Source: Mauremys mutica
Taxonomy: Eukaryota; Chordata; Testudines; Geoemydidae
Direction of reading: 5' to 3'
Length of the DNA: 64,000 nucleotides
Assembly (NCBI RefSeq): GCF_020497125.1
Contig: NC_059073.1
Span: 18,931,225-18,995,224 of the forward strand
A program made the position numbers and the translations under genes. The notes below the pieces were generated by a model. It was not told the origin of the DNA. It was given only the letters and a program-made list of their open reading frames with translations, and searched no databases. Below, piece after piece: positions 45,643 to 56,159 of the stretch (positions are counted from its first letter, which is position 1; every line of letters begins with the position of its first letter).

Positions 45643-47577
45643 CCAAAATGAAGCCTCACCCTCATAAAAGAAAGAAAGAGAATGAGTTAGGACTGGCCAC
45701 ATTTTTACACCAGTGTGTCCTTTGTGCCCAGTGCCAATCGCTCATGAAATCTGTACATGTCTGGATCCAGATCTGAACTCAGGACAGGATAGAATGCACC
45801 TGACCCAAAAGCCAAGAGCAGAGCACTCCTGAATTTCAGGGACTAGGATGCGAACACAGCTCTGAACTCTGCACCTAACGCTCACATACTATGGTGATGG
45901 GCAACAGTATAAAACTGCCCTTGCCTTCTGCAGCTAGGTTAGCCATCGTGCTAGACCTGAGCCTTGACTCCTTTGGTTTTTGAGAAACACGGAAAATAAA
46001 AGGCATTTCTGACAGGCTTTCTGGAGTTCAGAAATGTTTTCAATTATCCTCTCTGCTCCACTGCAAGGCATTTCAGAAGGGGCTTGGCAGGAGCATTTTA
46101 ACCCTGACAGAACCAGTCAAGTTCCAGGATGTGTAACAGCCCTTGCATTAGGAGGTGTGCACCACACTGACGGCACAGTAAGGATGGGAAGGCAAGGAAG
46201 ATTCTTCCCTGAAGGGTGCACAGCCGACATTAACCTAACTCTTTATTTAGGCCAGCAACGCTACCATCAGCCCTCTGCTTGAGCTGCATCAGGCAACCCC
46301 AGACAAAACCCAGCCCTGCTTTGCTAGCGTGACAAGCGAGGATGGCTACTGGTGGGAAAAGGAGCTCAGAAACGCCAGCTGTAAGTGGAAGTTTGCATGA
46401 TGCACGTAACTATGTGTTCTGCTTTCTGGGCACTGGAGCTTTAAATGTTATAGGCTCTTCCCAGCTACAGGAGGAAGCTCCCATTTTGTGTTTCACTTCA
46501 GATGCAGAATGTTACTGTGCAAGCCACTGAGCTCTGTCTCTCTCCAGGGGACATCATATTGGTTGTTTTTGTTGTTTTAACTTCATCAAGACTGAAACCA
46601 TCTGCTATTGCTCTTCGCACGTGGGTAAAAACATCAGTTTACCACAATAAAGAGCAGGGAAATGCCATTCTGGGGCATATTATCCTGTTCCCGCTTTCTG
46701 CTGTAAAAATAAAGGGTCTGAGTCTTCTCTCATTTACGCCAGATTTACCCACGCGAAACTCCACTGACCTCAATGAAGCTACTTCTGATTTGCACCCATA
46801 GGAGTGAGCGAAGTATTAGGCCCACAGACTCTCTTTCTCAAAAAAAGAGAGAGCCCATTTGGATAGTTGGGGTTGTTGTAAACAATATGCTTTCAAATAA
46901 GCCCCTGCTCTTTGGAAAGCAGTAGCTAATGGGAGCGGGCAAGCTTCCCGGGATGATGACCTGAAGTTTTTACTAAGCAATGACTTTGCACAGAAAGTCG
47001 ATAACAATCTGGTGTTGCGGCGAGCAAACAGACTGTTGGCCACTTCTAAAACATACATGAAGTTGCACTCCAGCAGCTCAAATAATACTGAATGCAGAAA
47101 TGCATGCTTGTACATTAGGGACATCCCTATACCAATACCCTAGGCTCCCCAGCCCCTGTTTACTCTCTTGTTAAAAGCTCAGCTAGAATACCCAGGCCAG
47201 TAGGAAGGTTTATTTTTTTACTTATTATAAAGATTAACTTAAAAATTTCAGTTGACAGTTTATCTGAGTGCAGGGGCTCCCACGCCACTCTTTGGAGAGG
47301 AACACTTTTGTGATCTGTGGGCTGGGGCATAAATTTAGCACTGCTGACTACACTCAATCCACAGCAGACCTTCCGCCGACATCAGTGGGAGGTTTCCACA
47401 AAGATCAAGGGTAGATTATGGCCTGTATACAGAAACTAAACTGCTAGTCATCATCACTGTTAGCTGTGATACATTCCCCCTGGGAAAACAGTCTAGTTTT
47501 TAAGAACTCTGCTATTTCTGCCTTTAGTTTCCTTCCTTCCCCATCTTCTTTTCTGCCTCCCTCTCTTTCCCTGTCTT

Positions 47578-47815
47578 TGGCCAGCTCTACACTGCAACAT
47601 GTTGTTGGCATAACTATGTCAGCCAGGGGTGTGACTGACAAAGGTCTGCCAGCAAAACCCCGAGTACAGACACAAAGGAGAAAAGTGCATCTGCTGTTGG
47701 CACAGCTAATACTGTTCAGGGAAGTGGTGCTACTATGCTGGCAGAAATCCACCTTTTGTTGATACACACTGCAGCTACACTACAGGGCTATGCCAGGATA
47801 GCTATTCTGATATAG
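47578..47815. mobile_element. Degraded DNA transposon piece (GCATAACTATG...CAGGGGTGTGA)
   Basis: CAGCTCTACACTGCAACATG, GGCATAACTATGTCAGCCAG and GGGGTGTGACTGACAAAG resemble the element at 41749 in the same orientation. Confidence 0.5.
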
Positions 47816-49765
47816 CAGTTGTGACAAATACAACAATTTCCTGCAGTATCTTTAGGAGATCTTACTGCATTAAGTTTATGCATCATCGTGGGCCACCAGC
47901 TGTATGTAATTCCATAGGGGCAGGTGACTGCAGCCCTCCAGGAATTAAAAACAGTTGGAGGGGGTGATTAGGCAAATTGCCTGTGTCAAATTGTAATGCC
48001 TCCAGAGAAGTACCACCATGTGGCGAGGTTTGCATTTATTGTCAACAGACAAAGACAGGACTTTGGGATAAATAGCCTGAGTTTAAACTGACTCGGAGCT
48101 TTCTTTCTGATCCAGCCAATGGACAGGACCTGCTGTCCAACAGAGGCTCCAAATCCTTAAGGAAGGATTGAAAGGACTGATACCTGTCAGAGCCCCAGGC
48201 TGGAGTTGGCATGACCTCTGGAAAGCAGTTTAGTAGGGACACTGGTTCTTTTATTGTTTTTAATATGTATTTTCTGTAATGCTTTCACTTTAAGAATAAA
48301 TGTGCTTGCTTAGAAAAGGCTGTGTATAACTTCTGGCAATTGCACTGTTTGTGGCCTCTGAGGAGAGAGCAAAGTGCAGATGCTGGCCTGTTGAGGAAGA
48401 CTGGCTTGCCAGGGATATCACAGTGTAGAGAGGGAACTGTGCAGACTGTAAAAACTCCAGTAAAAAGGGAGAGAGACGCGGGTCTCTGCTCAAGAGGTGA
48501 TGGCTGAAGAGCGGGGAATCTAAAGCAGTAGACCACGGTGGAGAAATACAGATGCAATTACCCTGAACTGTGACAGCTGTCTCAGCAGAGCCTGTGTAGG
48601 ACAGACGAGCCCTTGGTGTATCTCCTCCTCTCTGCCCATTTGCATTTCCTGCTCTGCAGACATATTGAGACATAGCTTAGCCAAAGCACAAATAACTATA
48701 TTGTGAGGAAGAGTCCTGCACTGGCAGGAGACTGGACTGGGTGACTTACCATTGCTAAGGCTTCTCTGGCTCTTACTTCTAGGATACTATGGGTACCACT
48801 TTAAACACTTCTGCTTATCGCAGTTAAAACATTTTCAGATAATTCCACTGTGACGCTAGCAGACCAGGTGCCAAGGCCCCTAGGTTTACTGAATATTGAC
48901 AAATGCATAGCTGAGAACCAGTCTGGCTTGCCTTTGGGTTCGTATAGTTATAATAGATATTAATGTTATAACAATATGTTTAGTGTTTTGACTTTATGAA
49001 ATACTTGTAGAATGCTGCATGTATTAATCCTTCTTATAATCTCTTTATCCCCTGCTATAAGGCAATGCTTAAGTATTTGCTCTATAACTGTAAAAAGTTT
49101 GTTCTGAAACCGTAACTCACCAAACAGGAGAAACAACTTCACCTAATGCAAAATGCTGGATTCCTACGAACGGTGTAAGCAAGAGATCCCCAGGACTAAG
49201 CTGGGTTAGCCCTAATGGACATAAAAAGCTGGCATCTTTCAACAGCTCTGTCACCACCTGAAACCTAAGACTGCAACTCATTTGTGTGTGTATGTTTATC
49301 AGTTTTAACCTTGTAAATAATTCTAATTGATTTTTCCTAGTTAATAAACCTTTAGCTAGTTTATTACCGGATTGGCTACAAGCATTGTCTTTGGTGTGAG
49401 ATCTAAGGTGCAAGTTGACGTGGGATAAGTGACTGGTCCTTTGGGACTGGAAGCAACCTGAATATTTTGTGACCTTTGGTGTAAAGTGATCACCTATCGC
49501 AGAGTCCAGCTTGTTTGTGTGGCAAGATAGATCGGAATGCCCAAGGGGGCTGTCTATGGCTCCATGTTAAAGCTGCATAGTGCCTGAGGACATTACATTT
49601 GTTACTCGATTGGTGAAAGCTAATTATAGAACTCACAACCAATTTGGGAGTTGTGGCCTGCATTTTAAGAGTCTGCCCTGACGCTGGTATTCTCACTCGT
49701 GAGCCACTCCAGACAGCATGACGACAACATTTTGCTACACCATGTTCTAGTAATTCAATACTTAC

Positions 49766-49859
49766 AATGCTGGCAGGCACAAACACATTCAGGTACAAGC
49801 AGTCTTCACTGACAGGAGAAGATCGGTGCAGTCCATCTCCAGGCTGCCAACAATTAGCC
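49766..49859 (-). CDS. TG: TG ChEL exon with the conserved EDCLYLN block
   Basis: This short 94-nt exon encodes RANCWQPGDGLHRSSPVSED followed by CLYLNVFVPASI. The CWQ...EDCLYLNVF arrangement holds the first conserved disulfide of the cholinesterase fold and is shared between TG and esterases. The acceptor is CTGTATCTTTAG (G at 49860); the donor is GTAAGT from 49765. The frame ends exactly on a codon boundary after Ile. Confidence 0.95.
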
Positions 49860-49954
49860 CTAAAGATACAGGCTGTGTTAATTTTGGCCAACAAACCAGC
49901 ATTACTTTTGTACTGTTGCAGTTCATTTTATTTTGAGCTGAAGTTCAATAAAAA

Positions 49955-50050
49955 TTTTTACACTTCAATAGCACCTTTATATCTGTGGATCTCAAACGCA
50001 TTCCTAGCATTCATCTAACAACCCCCCCTGGGAGGCAAAGAAAGGTTATT
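49955..50050 (-). mobile_element. MIR-like SINE fragment, antisense
   Basis: AATAGCACCTTTATATCTGT then GGATCTCAAACGCATTCC and AACCCCCCCTGGGAGG resemble the antisense 3' part of MIR-type SINEs. Degraded. Confidence 0.45.
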
Positions 50051-51197
50051 TATTTAGATTTAAAATAACAAAAAGGATGCCTATCCAATGTTACAGGTGC
50101 CCTAACAAATCATTCACAATACAATAAATACAACAAAATCCCAGCAGCATTCAAACAGTTCTTTCCACAGAAACTCAATCAGCCAGACACCTGCAGACAC
50201 TCCTCTCCACCCCTTCATCATCCCAGAGAGCATCCCATCAGTCCTCTCCAAAAACCCTATCAAACAAACGTCTTTTGCGTGTGTTGAAAGGTCACCACCA
50301 TCTGGGCTATTTTGGACTAAGAGGAGTCCCACATACCGAAATGCAGCCACATCTGTGCTGTTTAACACTTTATGGACCTACAAATTTAATAAGGATGGAA
50401 CTGATAGGGTTCTATAGAAACCACCCTAAAAACTTATGAAATTATCTCTAAGACTTTTTCAATTGTTGGACAGAAATCAAAATCAGGGATATAATTTGCT
50501 ACTAAATTCACAATATATTTGGTTCAAATATATTATAGAAAAATTATCATCTTTTATTAAATTTTACAGAGTTTTCCCACAAGGGATCTGTGTAGCACAA
50601 CAAGGCCATGCAACGGTTTAAAACAGACAGTGAAGCACACTGAACTGACATTGCAGGGGAAAATCTGGGTGGGCAACATAAGCATTCCTCAGGTAAGAAC
50701 ATGGGCAGGACACAACCCTAGTGAACTTATTCATGAAAAACACCATGGTTTTTTTTTAAAACAATGACAAGTGTTCAGAGACACATGTTTACATCTCATC
50801 AAAAATATGGCACCTCCAGAATTCCCCTAACAACATACAAGGGAAGCGGTTCAGTATGGACTCAGAGGAAATAGCGCCACCTACTGAATCAACTTGCTGT
50901 TTCTTGGAGATCTCTTATCCAAGTATGACCCAGCTCTACCTTGACAATAAATATATATGGGAAACTTCTCATGTCAGTAATGTTGGCCTGCAACTTTGAT
51001 TTTTTGTTATAAAGAGACAAAAATATTGTGCTATGATGATGTACAGCCCCTAATATTATAATGATCTGCATTCATTACTTATACCAGGAGACCTGGCAGT
51101 TTAAGGTCTGTGAGATTCTCCAAGGCAATCCTCCTTGTATCTAAGCTTACAATTATGAACAGTGCTTTTGATCTTAAACAAACAACAAAAGACAAAG

Positions 51198-51302
51198 GCT
51201 GAGATTTTTAAAGTCACCTAAGGGATCTAGACAGCTAGTTCCCATTAAAATTAATGGGAATGAGGCACCCACGGCCCCTAAACAGCTTTGAAAATCTCGG
51301 CC
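51198..51302. repeat. Foldback repeat unit (GAGATTTTTAAAG...TTTGAAAATCTC)
   Basis: GGCTGAGATTTTTAAAGTCA near the left end and CAGCTTTGAAAATCTCGGCC at the right end are inverted. The centre contains ATTAAAATTAATGGGAAT. Confidence 0.65.
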
Positions 51303-51852
51303 ACATTCTTCACACTGAGGCAAGAGATGATTTTCAGATGGAGGCAGTAGAGGCCGATAGCCCTTACCAAAGATATACAGCAGCTGACTATACACAGCAT
51401 TTTGGCTGCAGTCACCAAGAGTTGATGCTGTATATGTTACTGCAACAGTTTGTGTATATCAACTGTACATAATCACTGTGCACCTGAATAAACAAGCCGC
51501 ATCTCATCAGATCCCTTGAGCATCTGTCAAGCTGCATGGCTAATGTGGTTACGCTGCTGACACCCACATGGCTCAGGTGCATGCTGCAACACAAGACCGC
51601 CAAGCGCTTTCAGCCACCCACAAAAGAGTCTCTAGCTACATTCACTTCTTGAGTGTGTTATTAAAAACCCTTGATAACATAGATCTGAAGTACTGGCGCT
51701 ATTACCTGTCCCCCACAGGGCTGGCACAGGTCTTCTCTTGATTACTAGCCTCAGTCATCACGGGTCTTGGTCAATGGTCGTTAATTCTTGAACTCTCTCC
51801 CAGAAAAAGGTCAGCTGGGGCCCTTCACTGGGTCTGTCCATGTCCCTTTTAC

Positions 51853-52196
51853 ATAAGTACAGAAGAATGGCCCTACTGGGTCAGACCAATGGCCCATCTA
51901 GCCCAGTATCCTGTCTTCTCACAGTGGTCAATGCCAGATGCTTCTGACGGAATGAACAGGGCAATTATCAAGTAATCCACCTGTCATCCAGTCCCCGATT
52001 CTGACAGTCAGAGCTTAAGGGACACCACAGTATGGGACTGCTTTACTGACCATCTTGGCTAATAGCCATTGATGGACGTATCCTCCATGAACTTATCTAG
52101 TTCTTTTTTGAACCCAGTAATATTTTTGACCTTTACAACATCCCTATGTTAGGCTATCTACTAAGACAAAAGTCTGCTATTCTCTGTACCAGCTGG
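51853..52196 (-). mobile_element. CR1-type LINE 3' fragment, antisense (copy 1)
   Basis: GAATGGCCCTACTGGGTCAG, CCCATCTAGCCCAGTATCCT, GACAGTCAGAGC, AATAGCCATTGATGGA and TTTTTTGAACCCAGTAATA are the standard order of an antisense amniote CR1 tail. Confidence 0.8.
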
Positions 52197-52239
52197 GAAT
52201 TGATCACTTTTGCTCAAGCAAAAGTTCATGTCTTGTGGC

Positions 52240-52470
52240 AATCTCATAGGAACGGCCATACTGGGTCAGACCAAGTGTCCATCTAGCCCAGTATCCTGTC
52301 TTCTGACAGTGGCCGAAGCCAGGTGTCCCAGAGGGAATGAACAGAACAGGTAATCATCAAGTGATCCATCCCTGGTTGCCCATTCCCAGCTTCTGGCAAG
52401 CAGAGGCTAAGGACACCATCCCTGCCCATCCTGGCCAATAGCCATTGATGCACCTATCCTCCATCCTCTC
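52240..52470 (-). mobile_element. CR1-type LINE 3' fragment, antisense (copy 2)
   Basis: It restarts the same sequence (GGAACGGCCATACTGGGTCA, TAGCCCAGTATCCTGTCTTC, GGGAATGAACAGAACAGG, AATAGCCATTGATGCACC), in tandem with copy 1 and offset by about 386 bp. Confidence 0.8.
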
Positions 52471-52899
52471 ATTTCCTCCTGTGCCAGGTTCCTGTGTGTT
52501 GGTGCAGCAGGGCTCAGTTTGATTGATACGTGTTTTGTACAGTGCTTTAATAGTTTAAAAATATATATCTAGTTTCATGACATTTTTGTTGTTGTTGCAT
52601 TTTTTTAAACTAATTGCCTGAGTTAAACACTTAAAGATTCCAGATGCACAGGTATTTCATACAAATGTATTAGAATCTCCTGTCTTTCATTAATCAATTT
52701 ATATTTGTGACAGGTCACTTTGGCTCTCCTGGACTAATTAACGATAACTGGCTTCACACAACAAAGATAAATGAAATCCTGAAAGGTAACATGCCCAATG
52801 CTCACCAAGCCTGCCTCTCACTGAACATCAGGCTGTGCATTACAAGTAATGTTCAGAATCCTGTATTTTACTCACACCATTTCAATCAATATTTGTGTT

Positions 52900-53010
52900 T
52901 TCACAGAATTTTAATGATAGGAGGGACCCCTCTGATTATTTAATCTGTCTTCCTGCATAGCAGAGGTCAGAGAATTTCACCCAGTAATTCCCGCATTCCA
53001 TTTGAGCAAG
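52900..53010 (-). mobile_element. CR1 3' end fragment, antisense
   Basis: TTTCACAGAATTTTAATGAT, GGAGGGACCCCTCTGATTAT and AGAGAATTTCACCCAG match the antisense end of the CR1 subfamily also seen at 58293. Confidence 0.55.
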
Positions 53011-53356
53011 AGCATAGCTGTTGGATTCAATGAGTTAAAAAACAACCACCTCAAACTGCATCAACTCCTTCCAGATCTCAGCAGAAAAGAAAGAAAAAAA
53101 GTGGAAGGAGCACTAATTTTTGCATCTCAGTATTATTTATAATACACTATGTGGTGTAGAGTTAAATACAACTTTTGGGCAGTGTGTATGTAGTGTAAGG
53201 TGGTTTTTCTGCTAGCGACCAAATGTAATAATTTTATCAACATATCTAGTCATTTATGCCATGCTCAGCATTATGGTATCTTAGTGTCTGAATGGGTTTA
53301 GATCATCACTGACAAACAAAGACATCAAAGGACTATTCAACAGTGCGCCTTCTCAC

Positions 53357-53579
53357 CGAACCATTGTAGCATTCCAGGATTGCAGCCAGGTAAAAGGCTC
53401 TGGAGGATGAAACCGGTTCTCTGCTATCGGAGGTACTGCATACGGAATCCCAAAAAACTGACTAACATTTCTCCACTCAGACCCAACCCGGATAACTTGG
53501 GACCTGCCGAGCAGAACTCCATGGGATGGAATGTACACGGATGAAGTTAAATCAGGTGCAGAGATGGATGTGAATGAAT
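53357..53579 (-). CDS. TG: TG exon, start of the cholinesterase-like (ChEL) domain
   Basis: The exon starts after a long pyrimidine tract ending AATAG (G at 53580) and stops at a GTGAGA donor (from 53356). It encodes a linker followed by GVLLGRSQVIRVGSEWRNVS, then the FFGIPYAVPP and ENRFHPPEPF segments. LG-x-F/Y-GIPYA-PP-RF-PP is the signature of the N-terminal part of alpha/beta-hydrolase carboxylesterases and of TG ChEL. Two N-glycosylation sequons are visible, NVS and NAT (the latter in SWNATM). It joins exon 54147-54311 by completing an Asp codon and passes two bases of an Arg codon to the next exon. Confidence 0.95.
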
Positions 53580-53623
53580 CTATTTGGAGAGGGGGAAAAA
53601 ATAAGAAAAAATTGTTTTCCTTG

Positions 53624-53701
53624 GAAGCCTAAATCTCATTTTCAAAAGGGATTTAGGCACTCAGGAACCTAAATCGCTTTTGAAAATGAGATTTAGGCTC
53701 C
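53624..53701. repeat. Hairpin-forming dispersed repeat (AAATCTCATTTTCAAAAG type)
   Basis: AGCCTAAATCTCATTTTCAA and the complement of TTGAAAATGAGATTTAGGCT form a stem of about 36 bp with few mismatches. Related units occur at 22805, 51198 and around 56160-56580. Confidence 0.75.
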
Positions 53702-53860
53702 TAAATCAGTTAAGAGTTGCTGAAGTTAGCAATGCCTAAATACCTTTTGAAATTTAGGCCTTATGGACGCTGTCTCTTTAAATGTTAATGGAACTTAGGC
53801 TTCTGATGAAAATTTTACTAAATTATTAGAGATTTACCCTTGTGCAAAGTCTTTTTGACT

Positions 53861-54008
53861 TGATGATGATTTTGAGCTTCACCACAAAAGATATTTTGGG
53901 AGGTGTTCACATAATCCTAACATATTGCACCCCACAGTTGTGATGCAACATCACAATGATGATGATTTGGGGCTTCACCACAAAAGATATTTTGGGAGGT
54001 GTTCACAT
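53861..54008 (+). repeat. 52-bp direct duplication in a TG intron
   Basis: Units 53861-53912 and 53957-54008 both read TGATGATGATTT, then GCTTCACCACAAAAGATATT and TTGGGAGGTGTTCACAT, with two mismatches, offset by 96 bp. Confidence 0.9.
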
Positions 54009-54146
54009 GCTTTTTGGATGCAGCATAACAACCCCACACAAATCAGATGGGTGGCAACTCTAGTGCATGGCTTCTACCATTCTCCCATCTACCAGACAAG
54101 CTTCTACAATGGAGCCTACTTCAATATGGTACTGCCTTGCTCTTAC

Positions 54147-54311
54147 CTTGCCTCCAATAGACGTAAGTCGCTGGCTCCTTGAGTAAAACTTGACAGCTGT
54201 GGCCTTGCAGGCCATGTGTGCATATCTGTGTATCAGGGTAGAAGATGCATCTTATTGCTGATGGCTGGATTTCAAGGGTAATCACTGTGCAGGACTGGTT
54301 CTTTGAACAGG
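54147..54311 (-). CDS. TG: TG exon, end of type 3 Cys-rich repeats
   Basis: On the minus strand this exon reads from a CT-rich tract and CCACAG acceptor (AG at 54313-54312) to the donor GTAAGA (from 54146). It encodes about 54 residues with five cysteines: ACSKNQSCTVIT, then RCIFYPDTQICTHGLQGHSC and KEPATYVYW. The FYPDTQ-CTH-LQG pattern is characteristic of thyroglobulin type 3 repeats, whose cysteines form disulfides. The surrounding open frame is longer (54121-54597), but the strong splice sites and phase limit the coding part. A hAT-type element begins 70 bp upstream of the acceptor. Confidence 0.92.
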
Positions 54312-54381
54312 CTGTGGAGAGAGATCGCAAGCAGACAGACAGAGAGAAAGAAAAGCAGATGCCACATGTTTTCAAAATATC

Positions 54382-54712
54382 TAAGGTGGCCATATTTCCC
54401 AAAAGGAAAATGGGACACCACCTGAGGTTAGTCTGAGCCCTTCCACCGCAACATGGGGCTGGCCTGAGCCGCTCACCCGAGCCCTGCCTGCCTGCCCCAT
54501 GAGGCGGGGGAGGCCCGAACCCTGGCATCACTGCTTGCCCTCCACACCCCATTTTTTTTTGGCAAAAGTGGGCATTTGTCCCATTCGCTCTTGCCAATTG
54601 ATCCAGTCAGTAAAAGCAAATGGGACAAAGGCCCATTTTTACCAAAAAAGTCAGGATGGTTGGGCTTTAAAAAGGGCCTGTCCCGGCCAAAACGGGACTT
54701 GTGGTCACCCCA
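54382..54712. mobile_element. hAT-type element with internal hairpin beside a TG exon
   Basis: It begins TAAGGTGGCCATATTTCCC and ends GGGACTTGTGGTCACCCCA, an imperfect terminal inverted repeat related to the TAGGGTGACCAG MITEs. Flanks AAAATATC (54374-54381 and 54713-54720) are exact. The inner part folds on itself: TTGGCAAAAGTGGGCATTTG pairs with the stretch ending at about 54648. The copy lies 70 bp upstream of the TG acceptor at 54312. Confidence 0.88.
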
Positions 54713-56159
54713 AAAATATCAAACCTCCCAAACAATTTAAGAGGAGATTTTTCAAAGGCACAGAGGAAAATGAAGCTCCTGACTCCCCTTGACTTTCAAA
54801 TGGAGCTGATCCACTGTCTGCCATCTTTTGCCTTTGGAAATCACCCTTTCCAGTGGTTAAAAGTACCGTATTTAATAAAAAAATAAAATGGAAAAGCCCA
54901 GTGCTGCACTGTAGCTCGGAGGTATAATTCCCAGCTCCAGTTGACAGATACGCACTAGTTCTGATCGAGCTAACACAGTAAAATGGCTCAAACTAGCAAC
55001 CCAAGTATGTACTTTAGAACTCAAATGGGACTGTGTGCAGGTGGCTGGCCGAAGCCACCGCCCATACTGCTGCAGCCACCCTGCTATTTTTAGAACTAGC
55101 AACTGTACATCTACCCAAGCTGGGAATTACACCTCCAGCTGCACAATAGCAGGGATGATATTGCAGAGAAAGAGCCTTCTGCAGCAAATGGAAGCTTTCA
55201 TTCAAACTCAGAGCTTCCTCTTCTCATATTAGCCCCTCTCCCAGGACTTGTTGGGAATAAAGGTTTATTGAGCATAGGAAGTTAGAGAGAGAAGACTTTG
55301 ATATACTGTTTAGTAGGCATTCCCATTGGGGAGATTTGTCCCTGGTATTCAGGCTCAGCTTAAACATTCCTTTGCTAAATTTCAACCCAATACTCCTAAC
55401 TATACCTCCCACCGTCCTTGTGGCTCCTAAACAGTTCCTGGAGCCTTCAAATAGTTGTAAGTGGTTGTCACATCTGTCTCTTAGTCAGTTTTTAGCCTAG
55501 CTACACACAGTTATCTTTTAATTGTTACTTATAAATTAATCCCATCAGCTCCTCAAACATTTTGTTGCTGTTCAGCAAATAGCCTGGTGGCTAGTAGATG
55601 CATATGAGGCGTCAAAGTTATACAAAAGCAGCTGAAAAGTATGCCACTTCACCAAATGAATTCCTGTTAGGCCTTTCATTAGGAAAATTATTTCAGGTCC
55701 CTCTTCCCAATTCAAGAAATGCTAGGGGAGAGTTATTAAAAAAATCAGTTGTTCTCAACAAAATGCTTCACTGTCATGTCAGTACATCATGTTCTACAAA
55801 GCCAAAGAAAACAGCCATCTTCAATATAAGAAAATCAGTTCCTCACCTGACAGACAAAAATCTCTAGCAGTGGAGAAGTCATCAGAAATCTCTCTGCTGA
55901 CTTGTGCAACGTCAAAGTTTAAGATGGATGGATCAGTAAGTACTGAGGAGGCACCCAAGAGCAGCCAGGAGTCCAAAGGCACTATGAGACAAAGCATAGG
56001 AAAATAAACAAAATCAGCAGACCAGCACAAACTTCAGAGGGAATAGCTATTCAAGGAGGAAAAGTGGCATGGTGCATCAGCAGACCTTGATTTACCTTTG
56101 GGCTGACTGAGAAGATCTTGGGTAAACTTTTCAAAAGCAAACTTAAGTGACTGGGAAGA

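Larger units (their letters stand above)
41203..49765 (-). other. TG: TG intron between two ChEL exons (8563 bp)
   Basis: Phase-0 GT/AG intron. It holds degraded DNA transposon pieces (41479-41950, 47578-47815), a CR1 element with reverse-transcriptase remnant (42323-43690), and an inverted-repeat unit (45571-45642). The span 43700-47570 and the span 47820-49760 otherwise show no recognisable gene or repeat. Confidence 0.85.
49860..53356 (-). other. TG: TG intron (3497 bp)
   Basis: GT/AG intron with matching phase. It contains a MIR-like antisense piece (49955-50050), a short foldback unit (51198-51302), two antisense CR1 pieces in tandem (51853-52196, 52240-52470) and a third CR1 tail (52900-53010). 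Confidence 0.85.
53580..54146 (-). other. TG: TG intron (567 bp)
   Basis: The shortest TG intron in the window. It contains a hairpin-forming repeat (53624-53701) and a 52-bp direct duplication (53861-53912 and 53957-54008). Confidence 0.9.
31889..54311 (-). other. TG: TG gene (partial): type 3 region end and N-terminal part of ChEL domain
   Basis: Five thyroglobulin exons run on the minus strand: 54311-54147, 53579-53357, 49859-49766, 41202-41043 and 32088-31889 (165, 223, 94, 160 and 200 nt). The phases chain without a break (1, 2, 0, 1, 0 at successive donors). Together they encode about 280 residues that end the Cys-rich type 3 repeats and enter the cholinesterase-like domain. Thyroglobulin is the secreted thyroid glycoprotein whose iodinated tyrosines give T4 and T3; its ChEL domain acts as an internal chaperone and dimerization module needed for secretion. 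The remaining 3' exons lie below position 1 and the earlier ones above 64000 or undetected. Confidence 0.93.

Noticed and set aside
54121..54597. 158-codon minus-strand ORF as a single gene
   Set aside because: Only 54311-54147 is a TG exon with splice sites; the rest is intron and hAT element.
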